A stretch of 64,000 nucleotides of DNA. Origin: Streptomyces sp. PTY087I2. Its GTDB lineage: Bacteria; Actinomycetota; Actinomycetes; Streptomycetales; Streptomycetaceae. The translations under genes were made by a program, and so were the position numbers. Of this stretch, positions 9,286 to 17,564 are shown in pieces. The notes below the pieces were generated by a model, which did not search any database, had not been told where the DNA came from, and was given only the letters and a program-made list of their open reading frames with translations. The stretch covers positions 62,001 to 126,000 of the forward strand of contig NZ_LZRD01000001.1 of the NCBI RefSeq assembly GCF_001687325.1, given 5' to 3'. Within the stretch, counting starts at the first letter, position 1, and every line of letters starts with the position of its first letter.

Positions 9286-9328
9286 ACACGTTCGTGGGCG
9301 CACCATTCCGGGTGCGCCCACAACGTGT
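9286..9328. terminator. Bidirectional hairpin between TetR and P450 genes
   Basis: An 11-bp perfect GC-rich stem (9294-9304 with 9311-9321, loop ATTCCG) is extended by 7 more pairs after a single bulged base. It lies between two convergent genes and can serve both. Confidence 0.75.
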
Positions 9329-9345
9329 TTGCCTGCTCCGGAAGA

Positions 9346-12300
9346 TCAGCCGGCCCAGACGTCCTCGACGTAGCGTCCGGACTCGACGAGTTCGCCCAGC
9401 CATGCCACGGCCTGCTCATCGCTCGCGCCGGTCCGCTCACGGTAGATCGCCATGAAGGCTTCCCGTACGGCCGGGGCCATACGGCGGCCGTCACCGCAGA
9501 TGTAGACGCGTCCGCCCGCCTCCAGGACCGACCACACCTCCTCGCTCTCGCGGGCGATGCGCTCCTGGACGAAGCGGGCGCCGTTCTCGGGCGCGTGCAT
9601 GAAGGTGGGGCGCATGCTGACGGCCCCGGCCGACTCGGCCGCCTCGAACTCCTCCCGGTGCAGGAAGTCCACGTCGGGGTGGTCGCAGCCGAAGTAGCAG
9701 AGCAGGGTCCCGGTCGAGCCGGTGTGGTGGCGATCGAGGACGGCGCCGCGGAAGGGTGCGAGGCCGGTGCCCGCGCTGACCAGGATCACCGGTACGGAAG
9801 TGTCCTCGGGGAGGCGGAAGGCATCGCTGCACGGCAGGACCCGGGCCTGGATCACGTCACCCGCGTTCACGGTCTGTAGGAAGTGCGAGGCGATCCCCCG
9901 GAAGGTGTCCTCCCCCGACCGGTGGGGCGCGGCGAGCAGCGACACCATCAGGTCGGCCTCGCCGGGCCGGGCCGCGGCGGACGACGAGATCGAGTAGTGC
10001 CGGGGACGCAGTACCGGGAGCAGCTCCAGGAAGCGTTCGAAGGGCAACTCGCACGCGCGGTAGCGCTCCAGGAGGTTCAGGATGCTGAGGCCCGCGGCGG
10101 TCACCTGTTCCCGGAAGGTCTCGGGATCGGCGGTGGCGAAGGCGGTGAGCGGCTGCTTCTCGGGCGGGCAGGCGGTGTGCTCGGCGAGCACGGCGACCTG
10201 CTCCTGGGTGGCCGCGTCCTGGAGTTCGACGAAGTCGGTGAGGAGGCGGCGCAGGGTCAGCGGCCGGTCGACGGGCAGGGCGGCCCGGCTCCGGCGGCGG
10301 GCGCGCAGCCGTACGGTGCGGTCCAGGTCGAGGCCGAAGCGGTCGGCCACGCGCTGAACGAGCGCCTCGGGGTTGCTGGGCAGGACGGCCAGATGGTCGG
10401 CGGTCCGATAGGAGACGCCTTCGGGCAGCCCGATCCTCAGGAACCGCTTGGAGCGGCCCAGTTCGTGGTCCGTGTCGACGAGTTCGTACGCTTCGAGAAC
10501 CTTCATCGGCTGAACACCGTGACGCTCGGCCAGAGGACCGAGGACCGACTCCGAGGTGTCCTCCAGCTCGTACAGCCCTTCCCCTTCGACCTCCGGCGTG
10601 ACATCGGCCGCTTCACCGGCGATCGCCTCGCCGTACTCGTCCAGGAGCACCTTCCAGAGGTTCTCCGTCCACTGGTCGACCGCTCCGCCGAAGTCGCCGG
10701 AGGCGTCGGCGCTCCCGCGCTCCAGGAGCGGGACGGCGCCGGCAGCGGTCAGACGCTCGTCGATCAGGGTGGGGATGCGCTGGTAGGTGGCTGCCCAGTT
10801 GCGGTCGCCGACACCGAGGACGGCGTACCGCAGCCCGGCGAGCGAGCCGGGGGCAAGCTTCTCCAGCCGGGCGACGAACTCGGCGGCATCGTCGGTGGGT
10901 CGGCCGTTGTAGGAGGCGGCGACGATGACGACGGGGCCCTTGGCACCGGCCAGTCTCTCCGTGTACCGGTCGAGGGAGGTGACGGTCGGGGCGAAACCGT
11001 GCTCCTCGCCGTCCGTGCCCAGATCGCGGGCGAGGCCGGCGCAAGTGCCGAGGTTGGAGCCGTGCAGCAGGGTCAGCGCGGTCCCGCTCGCCCGGCGCGT
11101 CACGGCAGCGGTCCGGCCCGCGGCGGGGTCCGCCGCCGCCGCGGTGGGCAGGCGCCGTTCGTCGCTGGTACGGCGGGCGATCCGCAGGCTGAACCCGTCG
11201 GGCTTGATGGTCAGGGTCGACTTGATCTTCAGCTGGTAGTCGGTGTGGTCGATCAGGCGGTAGCGGTGCACCAGCAGGCCGAGCAGCAGGGTGGCCTCGT
11301 GCAGCGCGAACTGGCGCCCGATGCAGGCCCGTTCGCCGTTGCCGAACGGCTTGAAGGCGTGGACCGAGCGGGCCGCCTCCCGCTCGGGGGTGAAGCGCTC
11401 GGGATCGAACAGCTCGACGTTCTCCCCCCAGGCGGCGTCACGATGCAGGGCCGAGTTGATCACCATCAGCGACTCGCCCTTGCGCACGGGGTACGTGCCG
11501 CCGATGACGGTGTCCTCGATCGGCTCGACGGCGTACGCGGGAGCCGTCGGCCACAGCCGCAGGCTCTCGTTGAGGATCTGGCGGATGTAGGTGAGCTTGC
11601 CGATGTCGCCGTACTGGGGGTCCGGGGAGTCGGTGTCACCCCAGAGGGCGTCCACCTCGGCCTGGGCCCGGGAGAGCACCTCGGGGTGCTTGGTCAGGTA
11701 ATACAGAGCGAAGGAGAGCGAGCTGCTGGTGGTCTCGTGGCCGGCGATCAGGAAGGTGATCACCTGGTGGCGGATGTTGACGTCGTCCAGCGGTTCGCCG
11801 GTGGCCGGATCCTTGGTGTGCAGCATCAGCCCCATCAGGTCGTCCGTACCGGTGTCGCCGGAGGCGCGGCGCTCCCTGATCACATCGTCGACGAGGTCCG
11901 TCATCAGGCCGACGTCCGCGCGGAACTGCTCGACCTTCTTCCTCTTGAACAGCTCGGAGCCCGGGATGGACTCGCCCTTCTCCTGGGCGAAGACGAGAGC
12001 CCGGGCCATCGCCTCGACGAACGGGTGCAGGTCGTCACGGCGGAAGGACTGGAAGTCGTAGCCGAAGCCGCACAGGCCGATCGTGTCGAAGGTCAGCCGG
12101 GTCATCTCGTCGGGCACGTCCACCGTCTGCACCCCGGCCAGCCGGTCCCACTTGCCGATCAGCGAGCGGGCGACCTTGAGCATGGGGTCGTGGTAGCTGC
12201 GCATCGCGCCGAGCGAGAACGCGGGCATCAGGATGTCGTGGGCCTTGCGCCAGTTCGGTTCGTGGTTGTAGGCGGTGAACAGACCGTCCCCGGCCAACGC

Positions 12301-12561
12301 CCGGACCTCGACCAGGTCGGTGTGGACGTGCTTGCGGAAGCGGGTCTCGTCCGACAGTTCGGTCACAAGGTCCAGACCGCCGACCATGACGGTGTCCCTC
12401 CCGAAGAGCCGCAGCCGGTACACGGGCCCGAACTCCCTGAACTCCTTCAGCAGGTAGGCCAGGAAGTCCGCGCCCGCCGGAACGTTGAACGCGTGGCCTA
12501 CGAGGGGCAGCGGGGGGCGCTCGGGGATCGCCCGCGCCGCGCTTACGGACACCTGAGTCAT
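9346..12561 (-). CDS. Self-sufficient cytochrome P450-NADPH reductase fusion (CYP102 type)
   Basis: A 1071-residue single-chain monooxygenase, the size of P450 BM3. P450 domain: AGHETTSS in the I helix (about 273-280), ExxR in ESLRLWP (E332, R335) and the haem loop FKPFGNGERACIG with axial Cys413. Reductase domain: FMN site GSNLGTCAGLARDL from about 501, FAD motif RHYSISSS, NADPH/flavin motif VSAGTGLAPFRGAV and the C-terminus DVWAG, as in BM3. The ATG at 12561 has AAAGG upstream and gives MTQVSVSAARAIPERPPLPL. Known relatives hydroxylate or epoxidise fatty acids below the terminus; a fatty-acid substrate is therefore likely but not shown. The promoter carries operator-like repeats shared with the TetR gene. 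Confidence 0.95.
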   Translation of the reverse strand: MTQVSVSAARAIPERPPLPLVGHAFNVPAGADFLAYLLKEFREFGPVYRLRLFGRDTVMVGGLDLVTELSDETRFRKHVHTDLVEVRALAGDGLFTAYNHEPNWRKAHDILMPAFSLGAMRSYHDPMLKVARSLIGKWDRLAGVQTVDVPDEMTRLTFDTIGLCGFGYDFQSFRRDDLHPFVEAMARALVFAQEKGESIPGSELFKRKKVEQFRADVGLMTDLVDDVIRERRASGDTGTDDLMGLMLHTKDPATGEPLDDVNIRHQVITFLIAGHETTSSSLSFALYYLTKHPEVLSRAQAEVDALWGDTDSPDPQYGDIGKLTYIRQILNESLRLWPTAPAYAVEPIEDTVIGGTYPVRKGESLMVINSALHRDAAWGENVELFDPERFTPEREAARSVHAFKPFGNGERACIGRQFALHEATLLLGLLVHRYRLIDHTDYQLKIKSTLTIKPDGFSLRIARRTSDERRLPTAAAADPAAGRTAAVTRRASGTALTLLHGSNLGTCAGLARDLGTDGEEHGFAPTVTSLDRYTERLAGAKGPVVIVAASYNGRPTDDAAEFVARLEKLAPGSLAGLRYAVLGVGDRNWAATYQRIPTLIDERLTAAGAVPLLERGSADASGDFGGAVDQWTENLWKVLLDEYGEAIAGEAADVTPEVEGEGLYELEDTSESVLGPLAERHGVQPMKVLEAYELVDTDHELGRSKRFLRIGLPEGVSYRTADHLAVLPSNPEALVQRVADRFGLDLDRTVRLRARRRSRAALPVDRPLTLRRLLTDFVELQDAATQEQVAVLAEHTACPPEKQPLTAFATADPETFREQVTAAGLSILNLLERYRACELPFERFLELLPVLRPRHYSISSSAAARPGEADLMVSLLAAPHRSGEDTFRGIASHFLQTVNAGDVIQARVLPCSDAFRLPEDTSVPVILVSAGTGLAPFRGAVLDRHHTGSTGTLLCYFGCDHPDVDFLHREEFEAAESAGAVSMRPTFMHAPENGARFVQERIARESEEVWSVLEAGGRVYICGDGRRMAPAVREAFMAIYRERTGASDEQAVAWLGELVESGRYVEDVWAG

Positions 12562-12609
12562 GAGCGTGCCTTTCGTTGCACTCCAGCAGTCGCCCATCAA
12601 CTTACACGC

Positions 12610-12657
12610 GACTGTGTCAGGTGAACATGTCGAGCGACTGTATTGATCAACACAGTC
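12610..12657. promoter_or_regulatory. P450 promoter operator region
   Basis: Inverted repeats GACTGTGT (12610-12617) and ACACAGTC (12650-12657) flank a copy of the 13-mer TGTCGAGCGACTG (12628-12640), which also occurs at 8618-8630 before the TetR gene. It lies about 50-95 bases upstream of the P450 start. Confidence 0.55.
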
Positions 12658-12742
12658 ATACTCAGGAACTCGCGACCCTCCGAGAACGTCCTGGCAGCAG
12701 CTGCTTGACAGGCGACATTGTCACTCGACACGGTTAAGCGAC

Positions 12743-12758
12743 ATGGTCGATCGACCAT
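12743..12758. promoter_or_regulatory. Perfect 16-bp palindrome before the zinc dehydrogenase
   Basis: ATGGTCGATCGACCAT is a perfect palindrome with the same GTCG-N2-CGAC core as the TetR and P450 promoter sites. It lies 54 bases before the dehydrogenase ATG. A further half-like site, GTCACTCGAC, lies at 12720-12729. Confidence 0.55.
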
Positions 12759-12812
12759 CCCGAGCGCCCCAGCTGCGTGCGCTCTTCTCACCGAATCCAT
12801 CGAGGTTTCCGC

Positions 12813-13874
12813 ATGAACACCATGCTGGCCGGACGGCTGCGCCTGGACACCCGTACCTTCGCCGTCGAGGAGGTCCCGATCCCGGTCCCCGGCCCGGGCG
12901 AGATCCTCGTCGAAGTGCGGGCCGCCGGCGTCTGCCTGTCCGACATCCATCTCATCGACGGCAGCCTGAGCCCCTTCTACCCCGTGGACGCCGTCAAGGC
13001 CTCCGGCGCAATCACCCCCGGCCACGAGGTGGCCGGCGTCGTCCACACCGTCGGCCCCGACGTGAAGGGCGGCTGGACCCCCGGCCGGCGGGTCGTGCTC
13101 CAGGCCGGCCAGGCCTGTGGCGACTGCGCCGACTGCCTGCGCCACATGACCTGCCGGCAGCCCCTGACCCGAGGAGTGGACTACGACGGGGGCTGGGCGC
13201 AGTACGCCCTCGCGCGGGAGGACACCCTGCTCCCCGTACCGGACCGCCTGCCCTTCGACCAGGCCGCGATCATTCCCGACGCCGTCTCCACCCCGTACGC
13301 CGCGATCGTGGACACGGGCGCGGTCCGCCCCGCGCAGGCCGTCGGCATCTGGGGCGCCGGAGGTCTCGGCGCCCACGGCATCCGGCTGGCCCGCCTGGTC
13401 GGCGCCGCCCCCGTCATCGCCGTCGACCCGCTGCCCTCGGCACGCAGGCGTGCCCTCCTCTTCGGCGCCGACTACGCGCTCGACCCCATGGCCGGAGATT
13501 TCACCGAGGCAGTACGCGAGGCCACGGCAGGCCGGGGCATCGACGTCGCCTTCGACTTCGCGGGCGTCGGAGCGGCCCGCGCCCAGGCCACCACGGTCCT
13601 CGGCCCGAACGGCGTCCTGGTGCTCGCCGGCCTCACCCCGGAGCCGGTCACCGTCGCCGACAGCATCGACTTCTGCTTCAACGTCCAGCAGATCCGCGGA
13701 CACTACGGCTCCGAGCCGGAGCACGTGGAGCAGCTCGTCGGACTGGCCGCCACCGGGCGGATCGACCTCGGCCCCTCCATCAGCGCCCACATCCCCTTGG
13801 CCGAGGCGGCGGACGCCGTCGCCCAGCTGGAGAAGAAGACCGGAGACCCGATCCGCCTCGTACTCATCCCCTGA
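12813..13874 (+). CDS. Zinc-binding alcohol dehydrogenase family protein
   Basis: Medium-chain dehydrogenase of 353 residues. Catalytic-zinc residues appear in GVCLSDIHLIDG and GHEVAG; four structural-zinc cysteines lie in CGDCADCLRHMTC; the Rossmann motif is GAGGLGAHGIRLA. The ATG at 12813 follows CGAGG. It is divergent from the P450 fusion gene across a 250-base region rich in shared operator-like repeats, so both are probably induced together. A plausible pathway is that the P450 makes a hydroxy fatty acid and this enzyme oxidises the secondary alcohol, but that link is inference. Confidence 0.9.
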   Translation: MNTMLAGRLRLDTRTFAVEEVPIPVPGPGEILVEVRAAGVCLSDIHLIDGSLSPFYPVDAVKASGAITPGHEVAGVVHTVGPDVKGGWTPGRRVVLQAGQACGDCADCLRHMTCRQPLTRGVDYDGGWAQYALAREDTLLPVPDRLPFDQAAIIPDAVSTPYAAIVDTGAVRPAQAVGIWGAGGLGAHGIRLARLVGAAPVIAVDPLPSARRRALLFGADYALDPMAGDFTEAVREATAGRGIDVAFDFAGVGAARAQATTVLGPNGVLVLAGLTPEPVTVADSIDFCFNVQQIRGHYGSEPEHVEQLVGLAATGRIDLGPSISAHIPLAEAADAVAQLEKKTGDPIRLVLIP

Positions 13875-13910
13875 GCGGGAAGGGCGGAGGCCGGCTCACC
13901 CCACCCAGCG

Positions 13911-13952
13911 CCGTTGGCCCCGGCCACCGCCCCCGCCGCCCGGGGTCAACGG
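13911..13952. terminator. Hairpin between convergent dehydrogenase and membrane-protein genes
   Basis: A 13-bp stem with one G-U pair (13911-13923 with 13940-13952) and a 16-base C-rich loop. It sits just after the dehydrogenase stop and just before the end of the converging membrane-protein gene, so it can act in both directions. Confidence 0.55.
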
Positions 13953-13958
13953 CACCTG

Positions 13959-14660
13959 TCAGGCACCCTGCCCACTGTCCAGCGTCGCGACCATGCCGGC
14001 CACGATCACCGTGTTGAAGACGAACGCGATGGTCGCGTTGGCCGACACCGTCCGGCGCATCTCCCGCGACATCACCGTGACGTCCGTCGTGCCGAACGTG
14101 GTCATGACCGACAGGGCGAAGTACACGTAGTCGGTCCAGGCCGCTGTCTTCTCACCTGTCTTCTCACCCGGGAAGTCCAGCGCCGCCTCGTCCTCCACGA
14201 GGTTGTCGGCATGGAACGCGACCGCGAAAGCGGCCAGGACGCAGATCCAGGCGACGACGACGAGGCCGAGCGCCATCAGCACCCGCACCGTCGCCGGGAA
14301 AGCGGAACCCAGATGCCCGGGACGCCAGACCGCCGACACCACAAGCGCCGCCGACGCGATGAGAACCGACACTCCCGGCCCCGGCGCGGTTCCCAGGAAA
14401 TAGCGCTGAAGCACGGTGCCCCGCGCCTCCCGCCGGGCCCACAGCCGGACCCGTTCCGGCGGCGCGGCCGAGAAGGCTCTCAGCGTGACCACCAGGTAGC
14501 ACAGCAGGTAGGCGAAGAGCGCCACCACCCCCAGGTCGGCGCTGGAGACGGACACCAGACCCGGCGCGGCAACCCCCAGCAGGCCGAGGAGCCCGGCAAC
14601 ACAGAAGCCGACGACCGTACTCACCGCGGACCTGCGGCGCTCGGAGAGCCATGAATGCAC
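13959..14660 (-). CDS. DUF1345-like integral membrane protein
   Basis: A 233-residue polytopic membrane protein resembling DUF1345 proteins, with about five hydrophobic segments ([63 protein letters not shown] and a C-terminal helix). [17 protein letters not shown] near residue 180 resembles a K+-channel pore-like stretch, a feature of this family. I chose the GTG at 14660 because GAGAGGAGG lies 7 bases upstream; the frame is open to 14705. The function is unknown. It converges on the dehydrogenase and diverges from the TetR gene at 14933. Confidence 0.75.
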   Translation of the reverse strand: MHSWLSERRRSAVSTVVGFCVAGLLGLLGVAAPGLVSVSSADLGVVALFAYLLCYLVVTLRAFSAAPPERVRLWARREARGTVLQRYFLGTAPGPGVSVLIASAALVVSAVWRPGHLGSAFPATVRVLMALGLVVVAWICVLAAFAVAFHADNLVEDEAALDFPGEKTGEKTAAWTDYVYFALSVMTTFGTTDVTVMSREMRRTVSANATIAFVFNTVIVAGMVATLDSGQGA

Positions 14661-14900
14661 CGGCAGTGCCTCCTCTCGATCGTCCCACGCGCCCGGGGCA
14701 ACCACTCACCCCGCGAAGGGACCGGGCACAGAGCGTGATCGTACGAGAGGCAGGCCACCGAGGGCCGATGCCCCGTGCGCGACACACTGGTACGCGCGCT
14801 TCCCGTTTTCGCCGCGCTTGCCCATCGCCCGCGCCGGCAGCCTCGGACTACCCGGTCTCCCTCGGCCAAGCCCCGGCCGACCGCGACACCTTGAAGAAGC

Positions 14901-14918
14901 CCATGCCGTACGGCATGG
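14901..14918. promoter_or_regulatory. Perfect 18-bp palindrome upstream of TetR gene
   Basis: CCATGCCGTACGGCATGG is perfectly symmetric and ends 14 bases before the TetR ATG. It may be an operator for the TetR protein or another factor. Confidence 0.5.
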
Positions 14919-14921
14919 CTA

Positions 14922-14936
14922 CCCTACGACGTATGG
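14922..14936. promoter_or_regulatory. TetR operator overlapping its own start codon
   Basis: CCCTACGACGTATGG matches the symmetric site before the amine oxidase gene (CCATACGTTGTATGG) at 12 of 15 positions and covers the TetR ATG. This suggests autoregulation by the product and joint control with the oxidase. Confidence 0.55.
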
Positions 14937-15634
14937 AGAAGAAGACGAGGCGGCCTGCACGGGGGACGAGGAAGAGGGACGTGCCCCTGAGCGAGGGCGG
15001 GATCTACTCGGCCGCCCTGCGGCTGATCGACGCGGACGGCGTCGAGGCGCTCACCATGCGCAAACTCGCCACCGAGCTCGACGCGAACCCCATGTCGCTG
15101 TACCACCACGTGGCGAACAAGGATGCCGTCACGCGAGGCGTGACAAGGATGGTCGGGGCCCAGTTCCGTACCGCCACGCCTGAGGACGCTCCTTGGCAGG
15201 AGCGTCTCCGCCTGCTCGCAGCAGACCTCCGGTCCCTGGCGCACCGTCACCCCAAGTTGATGGCTTACTCGTTCAGCCGTCAGCCCGACTTCCTGCACTC
15301 CGACGATCCGTTCTGGATCGCGCTCACCGAGTCCGTGGAGGCTGCCGGAGTTCCGCGGCCGGAAGTCTCGAAGACCGCGGCGCTGTTGGCCGCCGTCGTC
15401 ATCGGTGTCCTCGGCGCCGAACTCAACGGCTCGCTCCGTCGGTGGTCAGCCCTCGAGCCAGGCCGTTCCGACGGTCGCGCGGACGGCGCCGGGGACGCGA
15501 CCCCCGAATCCGCGGATGGGGCGCCTGACGGTCCTGACCTGGATCACATGTTCCGTCTCATGACGGACACGTTGATCACGGGTCTGGAGAACCGGCTGGC
15601 CGGCGAGGGCGACGGCCGGGACGCCGGTCTGTGA
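14933..15634 (+). CDS. TetR family regulator, probable repressor of the amine oxidase
   Basis: A 233-residue regulator. After a basic N-terminus (EKKTRRPARGTRKRD) the helix-turn-helix reads LTMRKLATELDANPMSLYHH followed by VANKDAVTRGV, as in TetR proteins with a tetracycline-repressor-type C-terminal domain. The ATG at 14933 starts a normal family N-terminus; the longer open frame runs through the operator. Residues about 190-210 are a Gly/Asp-rich loop. The site over its own start resembles the palindrome before the monoamine oxidase gene at 17165, so it probably represses both. The inducer may be an amine. Confidence 0.88.
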   Translation: MEKKTRRPARGTRKRDVPLSEGGIYSAALRLIDADGVEALTMRKLATELDANPMSLYHHVANKDAVTRGVTRMVGAQFRTATPEDAPWQERLRLLAADLRSLAHRHPKLMAYSFSRQPDFLHSDDPFWIALTESVEAAGVPRPEVSKTAALLAAVVIGVLGAELNGSLRRWSALEPGRSDGRADGAGDATPESADGAPDGPDLDHMFRLMTDTLITGLENRLAGEGDGRDAGL

Positions 15635-15782
15635 GCCGGGTCTTTCCTGGCGCCGGCAGCCCCCGGGCAGGGACGGCAGCCCTGATCGCCACGGCCACTG
15701 CCGCTCTCGGCCCTGACAGCTGGCTCGCGTCACAGGGCGGCCGTCAACGTGCGGACCGGGGCCGCCGGGGTGCCGGGGAGTC

Positions 15783-17165
15783 CTACTCGGAGGCTCCTTC
15801 GACGCCGAGTCGCTGAGCGACCTGCTCGGCGGTGCGCAGACCCGTCAGGACAGCGCCGTTCAGGGTTCCGACCCACTCGCCTGCGGTTTCGGTGCCGGAC
15901 CAGTGGACACGCCCGTGGGGCTCGGTGAGGGCGCTGCCGTAGCTCGTGACCGCGTAGGGGCCCACAGCGGGGTGGGGGCCACCGGGGGCGAACGGCTCCG
16001 CGCCCCAGCAATGGTCCACGTAGTCGATGGGGTTGGCCGCCTGGGGACCGTACAGGTCGACCAGCTGCTGGACGACTCGGCTGCGTCGGGTTTCCGGGTC
16101 GAAGCCGTCGTACACACGGGGGGCGCAGAAGACCATCAGGATGCCCGGTCCGTTGTCCGGCGTCACGTCGAAGGTGATGAACGCCGTCCCGGTGTCCATC
16201 AGTGCCTCACCCGAGAGCCCCTCGGCCCGCCAGAAGGGCTTGTCGTAGGCGACGAACGCTTTGCTCAGCGCACCCATGGGCCACGTCCTTGTGAGCCCCT
16301 CGGTCTTTTCCGGCAGGGCCGGGAGGAACTCGATGGAGGAACGGTGCTCGGGGGCCGCGGTGACGATGACGTACTTGGCGCTGATGACCGCCGAGTCGGT
16401 GTGGACCGTGACGCCGTCGTCGTCCTGGGAGATCTGGCGGACACGGGTGTCCAGAACGACCCTGTCGCCGAGCTTCTCGGCGAGCCGGTTGGCGATCTCC
16501 TGAGTGGTCTCGGTGATGCGGTCCTGCTGCTGCCCGCCTTCGACGGCGAGCATGTGGTCGAGCCCTCCGACGGCCTGGATGTAGCGCAGTACGTGCAGCA
16601 GCGACACCTCTCCCGGGTTGCAGCCCCACTGCACCTTGCTGGCGATGGTCATCAACGCGCGGGTGCTGGGCGCCGCCTGCTGCTGGTCGAGCCACTCGCC
16701 GAACGAGATCGAGTCGAGCTTCTCGGCGTCGGGGGAGTTCCAGGCGGCGTCGACGTCGATGGTCGCAAGGAGCTCGTCCATCGCCGCCTGGACGCGGCCC
16801 AGGTTCTCCAGGTCCACGGGGTCGACCGTCGGCATGGTGCCCGTCCAGGTGCGACGCTGCCCGGCCATCCACAGGACGTTGAGTCCTTCGTGGAACTGGC
16901 CGGTCGTGGAGCACCCCAGCCGCTTCGCGAGGTCGAGGACCGCGGTGTGGCGTTCGGCGACCCACGTCGCCCCGAGGTCGACCTTCACCCCGGCCACCTC
17001 ACCTGAGAACGAACGGCCACCGACCCGGTCCCGACCTTCGAGGACCAGGACGGATACGCCCATGTCCACAAGCCGCTCTGCGGCAGTCAAGCCGGCGAAG
17101 CCCGCACCGACGATCACGACATCCACCGACGCGGCTCCGGAGCCGCCCTTGATCTTCTCTGTCAC
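15783..17165 (-). CDS. Flavin-containing monoamine oxidase family protein
   Basis: FAD-dependent amine oxidase of 460 residues that would deaminate an amine to the aldehyde with release of ammonia and hydrogen peroxide. The N-terminal dinucleotide fold is VVIVGAGFAGLTAAERL, followed by EGRDRVGGRSFS and LGATWV; the C-terminal FAD motif is VHWSGTETAGEWVGTLNGAV. The position of the cysteinyl-FAD link in mammalian MAO is not a cysteine here (PYAVTSYG), so the flavin is probably non-covalent. The GTG at 17165 has AAGGAG 9 bases upstream; a longer frame passes through the operator at 17203-17217. The substrate may be a mono- or polyamine. It probably belongs to the regulon of the TetR protein at 14933. 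Confidence 0.9.
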   Translation of the reverse strand: MTEKIKGGSGAASVDVVIVGAGFAGLTAAERLVDMGVSVLVLEGRDRVGGRSFSGEVAGVKVDLGATWVAERHTAVLDLAKRLGCSTTGQFHEGLNVLWMAGQRRTWTGTMPTVDPVDLENLGRVQAAMDELLATIDVDAAWNSPDAEKLDSISFGEWLDQQQAAPSTRALMTIASKVQWGCNPGEVSLLHVLRYIQAVGGLDHMLAVEGGQQQDRITETTQEIANRLAEKLGDRVVLDTRVRQISQDDDGVTVHTDSAVISAKYVIVTAAPEHRSSIEFLPALPEKTEGLTRTWPMGALSKAFVAYDKPFWRAEGLSGEALMDTGTAFITFDVTPDNGPGILMVFCAPRVYDGFDPETRRSRVVQQLVDLYGPQAANPIDYVDHCWGAEPFAPGGPHPAVGPYAVTSYGSALTEPHGRVHWSGTETAGEWVGTLNGAVLTGLRTAEQVAQRLGVEGASE

Positions 17166-17202
17166 GGTTTTCTCCTTCACTCGGAACGTCCCCTCATTGT
17201 TA

Positions 17203-17217
17203 CCATACGTTGTATGG
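17203..17217. promoter_or_regulatory. Operator-like palindrome before the amine oxidase
   Basis: CCATACGTTGTATGG is a palindrome around a 3-base centre, 38 bases upstream of the oxidase start. A similar site covers the start codon of the TetR gene at 14933. Confidence 0.6.
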
Positions 17218-17564
17218 AAACGGCGAAGCGGCAGAAGTGACCGTTGACTCAACCTGGTGAGGGTGCGCAGCGCGCCTGCGCCAGGATCCTGGCCGACACC
17301 GGCAGACCGAGGGGCGAATTGCCGCGGCACCCGGACGGCAGACAGCGACCAGGAGCACCTGACCAGTCGTCAGGAAAGGTCAGCGAAAGGTCAGCATCGA
17401 TCCGATCGCACCCTGACGCACAAGCTCAGACGTGGGACTCGACACGTCTCACCTCGAAGCCGGCAGACCTCCGAGTCCGAGCACAGGGCAGGATGCGTAC
17501 CGGAGTTCCGGCGTGGTGGCCGTCACCGGGAGCACGACCAACTCGAGAAATGGGTTCCCCCAGG
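17218..17564. other. 347-base intergenic region between amine oxidase and pirin genes
   Basis: No convincing gene: open frames here lack ribosome-binding sites and recognisable domains. The region lies behind the amine oxidase promoter and beyond the pirin stop. It contains a perfect tandem 11-base repeat, GAAAGGTCAGC, at 17374-17384 and 17385-17395. The 11-base spacing resembles a PhoP box, but the bases after GGTCA do not fit the consensus well. Confidence 0.5.
17374..17395. repeat. Tandem 11-bp direct repeat
   Basis: Two exact adjacent copies of GAAAGGTCAGC in the intergenic region between the amine oxidase and pirin genes. They may be a protein-binding site; no gene starts close by in a suitable position. 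Confidence 0.6.

Noticed and set aside
9883-12624. 913-codon open frame on the plus strand opposite the P450 fusion
   Set aside because: High GC leaves antisense frames open. The minus strand has complete CYP102 motifs, and the plus frame has no family features.
17374-17395. PhoP box
   Set aside because: The spacing of 11 fits, but the bases after GGTCA are not pyrimidines as the consensus requires, and no phosphate gene is near.
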